A DNA stretch of 64,000 bases from Brotonthovivens ammoniilytica (GTDB lineage: Bacteria; Bacillota; Clostridia; Lachnospirales; Lachnospiraceae): the NCBI RefSeq assembly GCF_025566885.1, contig NZ_JAOQJQ010000001.1:620001-684000 (forward strand), in the 5' to 3' direction. Positions 16,360 through 23,847 of the stretch are shown here, piece by piece. Position 1 is the first letter of the stretch, and every line of letters begins with the position of its first letter. Under the pieces are notes generated by a model that was not told where the DNA came from, made no database searches, and was given only the letters and a program-made list of their open reading frames with translations. The position numbers and the translations under genes were made by a program.

Positions 16360-18417
16360 TTACAAATTAAGCTGCCGGCTGAAATCTTTTTTATAGGCCT
16401 CCAGACGTTTTTTTAATTTAAAATTGCATTCCTGTTCCAGTTGATGATCCTCTTTGATCACAAGCCCTGCCTCATAAGCTGCTTTTTTTAATAAATCAGA
16501 ATCCTGGAAAATATCTGCCAGGCGGAAGGAGAACTCGCCGCTCTGACGGATTCCGAAGAAATCGCCGGGTCCCCGTAATTTCAAGTCCTGACTTGCAATC
16601 TCAAATCCGTCATTGGTTTTGTTTAAAATCTCCAAACGTTTATTCTGCTTTTTATTTCCCGAGCCGTCTATCATAATACAATAAGACTGAGCACTTCCAC
16701 GGCCTACCCGTCCTCTGAGCTGATGCAGCTGGGCAAGTCCAAACCGTTCAGCATTTTCAATCATAATAACTGTGGCATTTGGAACATCCACGCCTACCTC
16801 CACAACGGTTGTAGAAACTAAAACCTGGATTTCATTTTTTAAAAATGCTTCCATAATTTCATTTTTTTCATCCGGTTTCATTTTTCCGTGAAGACATCCT
16901 ACCGTGCACTGTGCTCCAAAAAGCTGTTTTAGCTGTGCAGAATAGTCCAAAACATTTTCACCTTCCAGAGTCTCAGAAGCTTCCACAAACGGACAAATAA
17001 CATAAGCCTGGTGTCCGGCCTGAATTTCTTTTAAAATAAAAGTATATGCTTTTTGGCGAAACCCGGTGTCTACGACACAGTTTTTGATGGGAAGGCGTCT
17101 GGCCGGAACCTGATCAATGACTGATATGTCCAGATCCCCGTATAATATAATGGCCAGGGTTCTTGGAATGGGGGTTGCACTCATAACAAGAATATGAGGA
17201 TGCATTCCCTTTTTGGAAAATGTTTCTCTTTGCTTCACACCAAACCGATGCTGCTCATCGGTAATTACAAGGGCTAAATTTTTGTATTCCGGTTTTTCCT
17301 GAATTAAAGCGTGTGTGCCTACAATCAAAGCACCGGAGGAAGAAGCCAGCATCTCAAAGGCTTCCCGTTTCTGCCTTGCACTTAAGGAACCGGTCAGTAA
17401 AACAACCGGAAAGGAAAGGTGCTGCTCCCGGCACAGAGCAGTCAGTTTCTCATAATGCTGTCTTGCCAGTACATCAGTGGGAGCCATTAAGGCTGCCTGG
17501 TATCCCTGATGCGCTGCATGAAACATAGCTAGAAATGCCACAATTGTTTTTCCGGATCCTACATCTCCCTGAATCAGCCGCTGCATAGCACAGCCGCTTT
17601 TCATGTCTTTTTTGATATCTTCAAAAGCGCGCAGCTGTGCATCGGTAAGCTGATAGGGCAGTTTTCTTAAGATATGATCTGTAAAGTCATGATCTTTGAT
17701 GCGGTAGTCCGTTTCAAACTGTGCAGACTGCTCCCTCCCGAAACGCATGCTGAGAATAAAAAACAGAAATTCATCAAAAACAAGACGGTTTCTGGCCGCA
17801 ATACAGCTTTCCTCATCCTGGGGAAAATGAATATTTTCTATGGCAAAATTATATTCGCACAGATGATTGCGGGTACGGAGCTCTTCCGGCAGATATTCAA
17901 GGGTCAGAGCCATCTCTTTTAAACAGGTCTGTACGGTACGCTGGATCAGGTGATTGTTAAGGCCCCCTGACAGCGGATATACGGGCTGTAAGGTAGCACT
18001 TACCGCCTCATACTTTTCCGGTTCAAAAATTTCGGGCTGATCCATAGTAAACATCTGCTTTTTCTGCCGGACAATTCCGTAAAAGATATAGGTCTTTCCA
18101 GGCTTAAGAAGGCTGCGTACAAAGGGACTGCGAAACCAGCTCAATCGAAACCGCAGATCGTCACTTCCGATTTCTGCAGTAACCATATTAAGACGGCTGC
18201 CCGGTATCAGCACCGGCTTCTGGCGGAGCTTTGCTACAATCGCATTCTTTCGGTCCGCAACAGCCTCTGCAGGTGCAACAGGTTTTGGGTAACGCTCATA
18301 ATCTCTTGGAAAATACAGGAGTATATCACCAACTGTATATACTCCTGCATTTCGAAATAACTCTTCTGTTTTTGTGCCGATTCCTTTTATTTCCCGAATA
18401 CTGGAATCTATATTCAT
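16360..18417 (-). CDS. recG: ATP-dependent DNA helicase RecG
   Basis: A 685-residue branch-migrating helicase of full RecG length. An N-terminal wedge/OB domain (to about residue 240) precedes two RecA-like domains: Walker A GDVGSGKT near residue 288, Walker B DEQHRFG near 394, motif III SATPIPRT near 420, and motif VI QLRGRVGRG near 600. It remodels stalled forks and Holliday junctions. It follows the fakA gene by 13 bases in the conserved yloU-yloV-recG operon. Confidence 0.96.
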   Translation of the reverse strand: MNIDSSIREIKGIGTKTEELFRNAGVYTVGDILLYFPRDYERYPKPVAPAEAVADRKNAIVAKLRQKPVLIPGSRLNMVTAEIGSDDLRFRLSWFRSPFVRSLLKPGKTYIFYGIVRQKKQMFTMDQPEIFEPEKYEAVSATLQPVYPLSGGLNNHLIQRTVQTCLKEMALTLEYLPEELRTRNHLCEYNFAIENIHFPQDEESCIAARNRLVFDEFLFFILSMRFGREQSAQFETDYRIKDHDFTDHILRKLPYQLTDAQLRAFEDIKKDMKSGCAMQRLIQGDVGSGKTIVAFLAMFHAAHQGYQAALMAPTDVLARQHYEKLTALCREQHLSFPVVLLTGSLSARQKREAFEMLASSSGALIVGTHALIQEKPEYKNLALVITDEQHRFGVKQRETFSKKGMHPHILVMSATPIPRTLAIILYGDLDISVIDQVPARRLPIKNCVVDTGFRQKAYTFILKEIQAGHQAYVICPFVEASETLEGENVLDYSAQLKQLFGAQCTVGCLHGKMKPDEKNEIMEAFLKNEIQVLVSTTVVEVGVDVPNATVIMIENAERFGLAQLHQLRGRVGRGSAQSYCIMIDGSGNKKQNKRLEILNKTNDGFEIASQDLKLRGPGDFFGIRQSGEFSFRLADIFQDSDLLKKAAYEAGLVIKEDHQLEQECNFKLKKRLEAYKKDFSRQLNL

Positions 18418-18430
18418 AAACTTTCTCCGT

Positions 18431-20098
18431 TTATTCTACCGATAGTACATAATAATAAATTGGCTGCCCGCCAAAAGTTACATCCAAGTCGCAGTCCGGG
18501 TAAGTTTCAGATACATAGGCCCCAAAAGCCTCCGCATCTTCTTTTGATACATCTTCACCATAATAAACGCTGATAAAGGAAGAATCTTCATCTACCAGAT
18601 CTGCAAGCAGTTCTTTTAATACGGTATTCATATCAGAACCCACAGACAAAATCGAAGCATCTCCGATGCCCATGTAATCCCCTTCTGTAATCTCTTTCCC
18701 GTCAATTACCGTATCCCGGACTGCATAAGTTACCTGTCCGGTTTTAACTGATTTAATGGCATCTTCCATTGCCTGAAGATTATCTTCCCAGGACTGTCCT
18801 GGAATCAGGTTAATCATTGCGGCAATTCCCTGAGGAATGGTTTTGGTGGGAACCACTATAATATTTTTATCCTCAACCAGATAAGATGCCTGCTGGGCTG
18901 CCAGGATAATATTTTTATTATTAGGAAGAATAAAAATATTTTCAGCATTTACTTTCTCAATTGCCTGCAGCATATCCTCTGTGCTGGGGTTCATCGTCTG
19001 GCCGCCTTCTATGATATAGTCAACGCCAAGTCCTTTAAACGCCTCGGTCAGTCCCTCTCCGATAGAAACAGAAATAAATCCCATTTCTTTTGGAGGTGTT
19101 TTTTTTGCATCTTCCTGAGCCTGTTTTTCAGCCAGTTTCTGTGCATCTTTAATCAGTTTTTCCTGGTGTTCCTCGCGCATATTGTCGATTTTGATTTTGC
19201 TTAAAGAACCATGTGTCAATGCCTTTTGTATTACCAGTCCCGGGTCATTGGTATGTACATGGATTTTTACAATTTCATCATCGGCAACCAGTACAATGGA
19301 ATCTCCCATAGACTGTAGAAACTGCTTAAAATCATGCTCCTGTTCCTGGGTAAGGGGTTTGTTCAGCACGATAATAAACTCTGTACAATACCCAAATTTT
19401 ATTTCCTTTTCTGTTTCCGCAGAAATCTTAACAATACCGGAAGCCGTTTTTCCGGTTTCTATGGTATAATCAATTTCTTTTCCAAGATATGCGTCATAAG
19501 CGCCTTTTAAGACTTCTACTAGTCCCTGGCCGCCGGAATCCACTACTCCCGCCTGTTTTAATACCGGAAGCATATCCGGTGTTTTTGAAAGAACTGTTTC
19601 TGCCTCTTCTATAATCGCTTTCATATAGGAAGACAGATCATAAGTCTCATCGCAGGAAAGCTCTATGGCTTTATCTGCAGCGCCTCTGGCCACAGTAAGA
19701 ATTGTCCCTTCTTTTGGCTTCATAACTGCTTTGTAAGCAGTTTCACAGGCCTTTTCCACAGCATTGCAGAGTGTAATTTTGTCAATAGTTTCCTGGCTTC
19801 CGATTACTTTTGTAAATCCCCGAAACAGCTGGGATAATATAACGCCTGAATTTCCCCTGGCTCCACGCAGAGATCCGGATGCAATCGCTTTTGAGAGTGC
19901 ATGCATATCTGGATTTTCAACTGCACTGACTTCTCTGGCCGCAGACATAATTGTCATACTCATATTGGTACCGGTATCACCGTCAGGTACCGGAAATACA
20001 TTCAATTCGTTAATCCATTCTTTTTTTGCATCAAGATTTTTAGCGCCTGCTAAAAACATTTTGGCAAGAAGCGCTGAATCTAATGTTGCACATTCCAC
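18431..20098 (-). CDS. DAK2/DegV-linked fatty acid kinase-like protein (YloV/FakA)
   Basis: A 555-residue YloV-family protein. The N-terminal DhaL/DAK2 ATP-binding domain shows FPVPDGDTGTNMSMT near residue 35 and RGARGNSGVILSQLF near residue 80. A middle and C-terminal FakA-like region follows. Homologues phosphorylate fatty acids bound to DegV/FakB carriers for phospholipid synthesis. The start is GTG with GGAGG 9 bases upstream. It sits between yloU and recG as in Bacillus. Confidence 0.88.
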   Translation of the reverse strand: MECATLDSALLAKMFLAGAKNLDAKKEWINELNVFPVPDGDTGTNMSMTIMSAAREVSAVENPDMHALSKAIASGSLRGARGNSGVILSQLFRGFTKVIGSQETIDKITLCNAVEKACETAYKAVMKPKEGTILTVARGAADKAIELSCDETYDLSSYMKAIIEEAETVLSKTPDMLPVLKQAGVVDSGGQGLVEVLKGAYDAYLGKEIDYTIETGKTASGIVKISAETEKEIKFGYCTEFIIVLNKPLTQEQEHDFKQFLQSMGDSIVLVADDEIVKIHVHTNDPGLVIQKALTHGSLSKIKIDNMREEHQEKLIKDAQKLAEKQAQEDAKKTPPKEMGFISVSIGEGLTEAFKGLGVDYIIEGGQTMNPSTEDMLQAIEKVNAENIFILPNNKNIILAAQQASYLVEDKNIIVVPTKTIPQGIAAMINLIPGQSWEDNLQAMEDAIKSVKTGQVTYAVRDTVIDGKEITEGDYMGIGDASILSVGSDMNTVLKELLADLVDEDSSFISVYYGEDVSKEDAEAFGAYVSETYPDCDLDVTFGGQPIYYYVLSVE

Positions 20099-20112
20099 TA
20101 TACTTGTCCTCC

Positions 20113-20469
20113 TTAGTCAATCACTCTGACACCTTCCACAAAAATATTGATTTTCTCAATGGTCATGCCTGTAAAGGATTCTACTTTATACTTTACAGTA
20201 GAAATAAGATTATCCGCTACTGTCTCAATACTTACCCCATATGAAATAATTACATGAAAATCCAATGTAATTTTATTATCCGAAATTAATACAGAAATTC
20301 CATGATGAAGGTAATCCTTTTTTAATAATTTTACCAGTCCATCTTTTACATTGACTGCAGCCATGCCTACAATTCCGAAACATTCTACAGCTACGGAGCC
20401 GGCATATGTAGAAACGACTTCTGGCTCAATGCTTACCGTACCAAATTCGTTACTCATAAATCCTTTCAT
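20113..20469 (-). CDS. Asp23/Gls24 family protein (YloU)
   Basis: A 118-residue Asp23/Gls24 domain protein: EFGTVSIEPEVVSTYAGSVA opens the fold and VEGVRVID closes it. Members are cell-envelope stress or membrane-associated structural proteins. The start at 20469 has GGAGG 5 bases upstream. First gene of the yloU-fakA-recG operon, divergent from rpmB, a conserved Firmicutes arrangement. Confidence 0.9.
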   Translation of the reverse strand: MKGFMSNEFGTVSIEPEVVSTYAGSVAVECFGIVGMAAVNVKDGLVKLLKKDYLHHGISVLISDNKITLDFHVIISYGVSIETVADNLISTVKYKVESFTGMTIEKINIFVEGVRVID

Positions 20470-20544
20470 AATATCCTCCAATCATTCGATTACTATGTGG
20501 TTGCCCTGTCTTAAATACTTCATTCCGGCTGATACACTTAGCAT

Positions 20545-20573
20545 ATTATAACCATTTTTTAAGGAAATGAAAA
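20545..20573 (-). promoter_or_regulatory. Promoter of the yloU-fakA-recG operon
   Basis: On the minus strand TTTTCA (20568-20573), a 17-base spacer and TATAAT (20545-20550), about 75 bases upstream of the yloU start. Confidence 0.6.
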
Positions 20574-20612
20574 TAACATTTTGAAAAATAATTTATTTTT
20601 TTGAAATTATTC

Positions 20613-20641
20613 TTGCAATATGAATATGTATCTGGTAGAAT
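20613..20641 (+). promoter_or_regulatory. Promoter of rpmB
   Basis: TTGCAA (20613-20618), a 17-base spacer and TAGAAT (20636-20641), about 50 bases upstream of rpmB. The leader then holds AAGGAGG, a full-consensus ribosome binding site. Confidence 0.75.
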
Positions 20642-20694
20642 ACATTTGTTGTGAGCCTGCTGATAAGGCTTAGTAAACGCAAGGAGGTGCAATT

Positions 20695-20880
20695 ATGGCA
20701 AAATGTAGTATTTGTGGAAAAGGCGCTCATTTTGGATGCAACGTGAGCCATTCTCATAGAAAATCAAATAGAATGTGGAAATCTAACATTAAAAAAGTTA
20801 AATGTAATGTTAATGGAACACATAAATCATTATATGTTTGTGCTTCTTGTCTGAGATCCAATAAAGTAGAAAGAGCATAG
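20695..20880 (+). CDS. rpmB: 50S ribosomal protein L28
   Basis: A 61-residue L28, opening MAKCSICGKGAHFGCNVSHS and ending in CASCLRSNKVERA. The CSIC and CASC pairs make this the zinc-binding (four-cysteine) form of L28. It has its own promoter and terminator and lies opposite yloU, as in Bacillus. Confidence 0.96.
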   Translation: MAKCSICGKGAHFGCNVSHSHRKSNRMWKSNIKKVKCNVNGTHKSLYVCASCLRSNKVERA

Positions 20881-20888
20881 AAAATGCG

Positions 20889-20914
20889 AGCTGTCCATCC
20901 GGGCAGCTTTTCTT
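20889..20914 (+). terminator. Intrinsic terminator of rpmB
   Basis: AGCTGTCC (20889-20896), loop ATCC, GGGCAGCT (20901-20908), then TTTTCTT. The stem has one G-T pair. Confidence 0.85.
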
Positions 20915-21026
20915 ATATCATAGGAAATTGCTCCTATGATATAAAAAACGCTCCGCTTTTGATCGCACCGCGGCGGAATGGAGTCATGTCGCAAAAGCGA
21001 CCCGCCGCAGGCGAGATTCTTTTTTA
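20915..21026 (-). repeat. Dispersed structured repeat, family 1, copy 2 (shortened)
   Basis: On the minus strand this matches copies 1 and 3 across the layered core (CTGCGGCGG, GTCGC-TTTT-GCGAC, CCGCCGCGG, GCGGAGCGTTTTTT). The first GAATCC hairpin is missing, and the last hairpin is short: ATATCATAGGA and TCCTATGATAT with a 6-base loop. That stem is as perfect as in the other copies but with different bases. It lies 11 bases after the stop of the 49-residue membrane protein gene, in the same orientation, where its GCGGAGCGTTTTTT end could act as a terminator. Confidence 0.8.
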
Positions 21027-21037
21027 TTTTTTACACA

Positions 21038-21187
21038 CTATTTCCATCTCCGGCAGCAATAAAGATTGTAACCTATAATTAAAAAAAGTGCGATAATGAT
21101 AATACCTATAAAAATGTTAGAGATCAGCATCATGAAAATCATGCCAGCCGCCACCCAGAACAATATAAAACCGATCATTTCTTTCAT
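21038..21187 (-). CDS. Small membrane protein, 49 residues, unrecognised
   Basis: ATG at 21187 has GGAGG 5 bases upstream. The frame encodes MKEMIGFILFWVAAGMIF, then a second hydrophobic run (NIFIGIIIIALFLIIGYNL), and ends YCCRRWK. This gives two closely spaced membrane helices or a hairpin with a basic, Cys-Cys C-terminus inside. It follows gerW after a terminator-like hairpin. No family is recognised. The good ribosome binding site and clean two-helix composition make it a likely real gene; expression with the gerW group during sporulation is a guess. Confidence 0.65.
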   Translation of the reverse strand: MKEMIGFILFWVAAGMIFMMLISNIFIGIIIIALFLIIGYNLYCCRRWK

Positions 21188-21202
21188 AATGGCCTCCACA
21201 TC

Positions 21203-21234
21203 AAAAAAGAGATTCATACTTTATTATATGAATC
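21203..21234 (-). terminator. Terminator-like hairpin after gerW
   Basis: On the minus strand GATTCATA, 8-base loop, TATGAATC, then TCTTTTTT (21203-21209). It lies between gerW and the 49-residue protein gene, so that gene would depend on read-through or its own promoter. Confidence 0.65.
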
Positions 21235-21252
21235 CCCCTTGAAAATCTTGCC

Positions 21253-21681
21253 TTATTCTTCAATATTTAAAATCGCTTTCATTTCTTCTGCCGCTTTTTC
21301 TTTGGCTTCCTGTTCCTGCTTCGCTTTTTCCGGATCTTTTTTATTTTGAATCTGTTTCATAAACTTATCTACAAAATCAGGTACCATATCCAGAAGTTTT
21401 GTAATTCCGTCATTATTTTTCACACTGACCATTTTTGTAATTCCATTTTGAATCACTAAAACAGCACAAGGGGAAATTTTTCCTCCAATTCCGCCGCCGC
21501 AGTTCTTTTTCTTTTCACCGGTAAAGGAACCGGCGCCCATGCCAAAAGAGACATCTACCAGCGGCATAATGATAGTGTCTCCAATGTGAATGGCATCTCC
21601 TACTACTGTTTTAGAGGAAAGAAAGCTGCTCATACCCTGAATCAGTGAATCAACTGTGGTGTGAAATGAATTGTCTGTCAT
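21253..21681 (-). CDS. GerW family sporulation protein (YtfJ)
   Basis: A 142-residue protein with the YtfJ core: GDAIHIGDTIIMPLVDVSFG near residue 28, a Gly-rich GGGIGGKISPCAVLVI near residue 70, and a charged C-terminal tail rich in Lys, Glu and Ala. B. subtilis GerW is needed for normal germination with some germinants. GGAGG precedes the ATG by 9 bases. It follows the DUF2953 gene, a pairing typical of clostridial genomes. Confidence 0.9.
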   Translation of the reverse strand: MTDNSFHTTVDSLIQGMSSFLSSKTVVGDAIHIGDTIIMPLVDVSFGMGAGSFTGEKKKNCGGGIGGKISPCAVLVIQNGITKMVSVKNNDGITKLLDMVPDFVDKFMKQIQNKKDPEKAKQEQEAKEKAAEEMKAILNIEE

Positions 21682-21699
21682 ACTGCAGTACCTCCGTTT

Positions 21700-22671
21700 T
21701 TATTTCTGCTTTAATGATTTTAAAAATGTGCGGAATTCTTTCTGGCGAAAAATCCGAAAGATAAAAAGCACAATATGGATTCCGCGTATATGTCCCATAA
21801 TTTGAAACGTGCCTTTAAAATAAGTATCTTCGGTTTCAAAGTCCGGATTTATATTTAAGTCCTCATACTGGTACAGGAAAAAAATACAGCTGAAGGCTCC
21901 CACTGCCTTTCCCGTCAGCGACGGGTCAGAAAGCCCAAAGCTTAAGTCTCCTCTGATATCCCTGGGCCGCACATGATACATCAATGTTTTAAAGTGGGGC
22001 ATAAGAAGCTCTGCCAAATGACCGTCTTTGATCTTCTTTAATATCTGAAAGACTTTTCTGCCTTTACTTAATAGTTCATAAAAGGAAGAATTATCTTTCT
22101 CAAATTCTTCTTTTTGGACGGCATCTGAATCTTTTGACTCCTGGTCCTGTTCTTCCTTTGTATCTGCCTGTTTTAAAAGATCAGAAGTATTTTTATTTGA
22201 AATTTCTTCATTCGAAGTATCTCTATTTGAAACTTCCTTTTCTGAAATATTTTTTTCTGAAATTCCTTTTTGGAGAGTTTCTTTTGCCGGAACTTCTTCA
22301 TCTAAAACGATATTTTTTTTATCTTTTCTGTGTTTCTTTAAGTAACGCTGTCTTAATTTTAATCTTTTTTCAGCCTGCCGCTTCTCTTTTTTTTCTTTCC
22401 TTTTTTTTATGCGCCGTGGATCTAAAATTCCGGAGCGGATTCCAAGAATATAGATATCATATTCCGGATTTTCATTTTCATATTGAAAACGGAACTGGAG
22501 CAGCCGGAAGAACCAGCTGATCCTTACAAAATATTTTTTATTTTCGATATCTCCCTGTCCAAAATATCTGGCTGGTATCAATAAGATGCAGGCGGCTAAT
22601 ATGGCCAGAATCAACAGGACAATTAAAAGTACCGTCCCGATTATTTTCAGAATACTCAGTATGATTGCCAT
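21700..22671 (-). CDS. DUF2953 domain-containing membrane protein
   Basis: A 323-residue protein with an N-terminal membrane helix (about residues 7-32), a DUF2953-like body split by a highly charged, low-complexity Lys/Glu/Ser insert (about 92-185, with repeated KNISEKEVSNRDTSNEEIS-like units), and a final RDIRGDLSFGLSDPSLTGKA motif (about 238), the DUF2953 signature. Homologues (YtfI) neighbour gerW in Bacillus, so a sporulation role is likely. The disordered insert is the variable part. Confidence 0.8.
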   Translation of the reverse strand: MAIILSILKIIGTVLLIVLLILAILAACILLIPARYFGQGDIENKKYFVRISWFFRLLQFRFQYENENPEYDIYILGIRSGILDPRRIKKRKEKKEKRQAEKRLKLRQRYLKKHRKDKKNIVLDEEVPAKETLQKGISEKNISEKEVSNRDTSNEEISNKNTSDLLKQADTKEEQDQESKDSDAVQKEEFEKDNSSFYELLSKGRKVFQILKKIKDGHLAELLMPHFKTLMYHVRPRDIRGDLSFGLSDPSLTGKAVGAFSCIFFLYQYEDLNINPDFETEDTYFKGTFQIMGHIRGIHIVLFIFRIFRQKEFRTFLKSLKQK

Positions 22672-22679
22672 TGGTTTCC

Positions 22680-23006
22680 TCAGTCTGTTTTAGGTTTTTC
22701 CAGTTCAAAAAAACAGTAATAATCAATTTCATTCAGTTTTTGATACATTTCTGAAGTAATCTGTTCTATTAACCTGAATGCTTCTCTTTTTGTATTGGCC
22801 AGACCGATCACACAAAAAGGTTCTCCAGGATAATATTTCTGCCGGAGTATGGAGGAAGAAATGATTTCCGGATTACCGGAATAGCCCAAAGGCAGCCTCA
22901 AAATAAAAATTCCCTGTTGTGCTATGTTGTGCATAATTTTCCATTTTATACGCCGATATTTTTTTTTTAGTCCGGTTCCCAGATAAATCCGGCTGCTCCA
23001 TATCAT
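22680..23006 (-). CDS. Hypothetical protein, 108 residues
   Basis: The start at 23006 has GGAGG 6 bases upstream. The product opens MIWSSRIYLGTGLKKKYRRI, is basic at first, and has no membrane helix or motif that I recognise. It ends 9 bases before the DUF2953 start, so it is co-transcribed with DUF2953-gerW. It may be a small sporulation-linked protein by position only. Confidence 0.6.
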   Translation of the reverse strand: MIWSSRIYLGTGLKKKYRRIKWKIMHNIAQQGIFILRLPLGYSGNPEIISSSILRQKYYPGEPFCVIGLANTKREAFRLIEQITSEMYQKLNEIDYYCFFELEKPKTD

Positions 23007-23029
23007 AAAATTCCTCCGTGATAGCATTG

Positions 23030-23216
23030 TATACGCCATGCAAGCTCTAAAACCTTTTACTTTCGCAACGCGGCAAGCCGCATGTCAGTTATACGCCATG
23101 CAAGCTCTAAAACCTTTGGTTTTATCGCTTACGGCTGGCGCCGTATATCTGAATTTTATTTTCGCAACGCGGCAAGCTCTAAAACCTTCGGTTTTATCGC
23201 TTTGTGGCTGGCGCCA
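23030..23216. repeat. Intergenic repeat cluster, family 2
   Basis: A 27-base block beginning ATACGCCATGCAAGCTC occurs at 23031 and again at 23091, exactly 60 bases on. TTCGCAACGCGGCAAGC occurs at about 23062 and 23161. GGTTTTATCGCTT plus GGCTGGCGCC occurs near 23118 and 23190. The reverse complement resembles the repeat at 61940-62180 (TATACGGCG-CAGCCGTAA-GCGA, then GAGCTTG-CATGGCGTA). No gene is supported here. Confidence 0.75.
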
Positions 23217-23222
23217 CATGTC

Positions 23223-23286
23223 ATCTAAAAAATAGAAAGCTGAATGATAAAGCAAGCTTTTCTGCTCAGCTTTCTATTTTTTAGAT
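23223..23286 (-). terminator. Strong terminator of the NUDIX gene
   Basis: A perfect 21-bp stem: positions 23223-23243 pair with 23266-23286, around a 22-base loop. The stem itself holds the A- and T-runs (TATTTTTTAGAT), so it could stop transcription from either side. Confidence 0.8.
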
Positions 23287-23306
23287 AGCCGCGTTGCTTG
23301 TAGCTT

Positions 23307-23759
23307 TTAAAAGTATTTTTTGTTGCCCCACAGATTACTTTTTTTTAGGTCCAGATATTCGTTATAGGCTTTTTCCAGTATTTGTTTTTCGTTTGCAAAT
23401 TTCAGCAGATGGTATGCTTCATGATATTTATAATATCCGGAGTCCACAAAATACTCTTCTTTCTGGGGTTTACTGTAATAGCTGTCGGACATCATCAAAT
23501 ACCAGTGTACCTGCTTTTCCACGGTATCCTGCGGGATAGAAAATGTATACTGGCTTTTTCCGATATATTTGATAATGGTCGCGTCTGCCCCGGTCTCTTC
23601 TTTGACTTCTCTTGTAGCAGTATCTTTATACTCCTCGCCGGATTCCACAGTCCCCTTGGGGAGAACCCAGCCCTCGTATTTGTTTTTATAATTCTTATAT
23701 AATACTAATACTTTCCCTCGGAATATAACCACACCACCACAACTGGTTGCTTCAATCAT
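23307..23759 (-). CDS. NUDIX hydrolase
   Basis: A 150-residue NUDIX protein. The Nudix box is complete: GTVESGEEY leading to REVKEETGA, about residues 40-62, with the metal-binding glutamates in place. The substrate is an unknown nucleoside diphosphate derivative; the short form resembles the MutT/Ap4A hydrolase group. The start at 23759 has AGGAGG 7 bases upstream, which removes 11 residues from the longest frame. Confidence 0.88.
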   Translation of the reverse strand: MIEATSCGGVVIFRGKVLVLYKNYKNKYEGWVLPKGTVESGEEYKDTATREVKEETGADATIIKYIGKSQYTFSIPQDTVEKQVHWYLMMSDSYYSKPQKEEYFVDSGYYKYHEAYHLLKFANEKQILEKAYNEYLDLKKSNLWGNKKYF

Positions 23760-23847
23760 TGCAATCCCTCCTGATGTGGTATAAATCTGCAATCAGTATA
23801 CCTCTTTTGAAAGGAACATGCAACTAGGTTTCACAGTGGAACATCCA

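Noticed and set aside
23038..23235. 65-codon plus-strand open frame over the 23030 repeat cluster
   Set aside because: Repeat translation (MQALKP units) without a ribosome binding site or family match.
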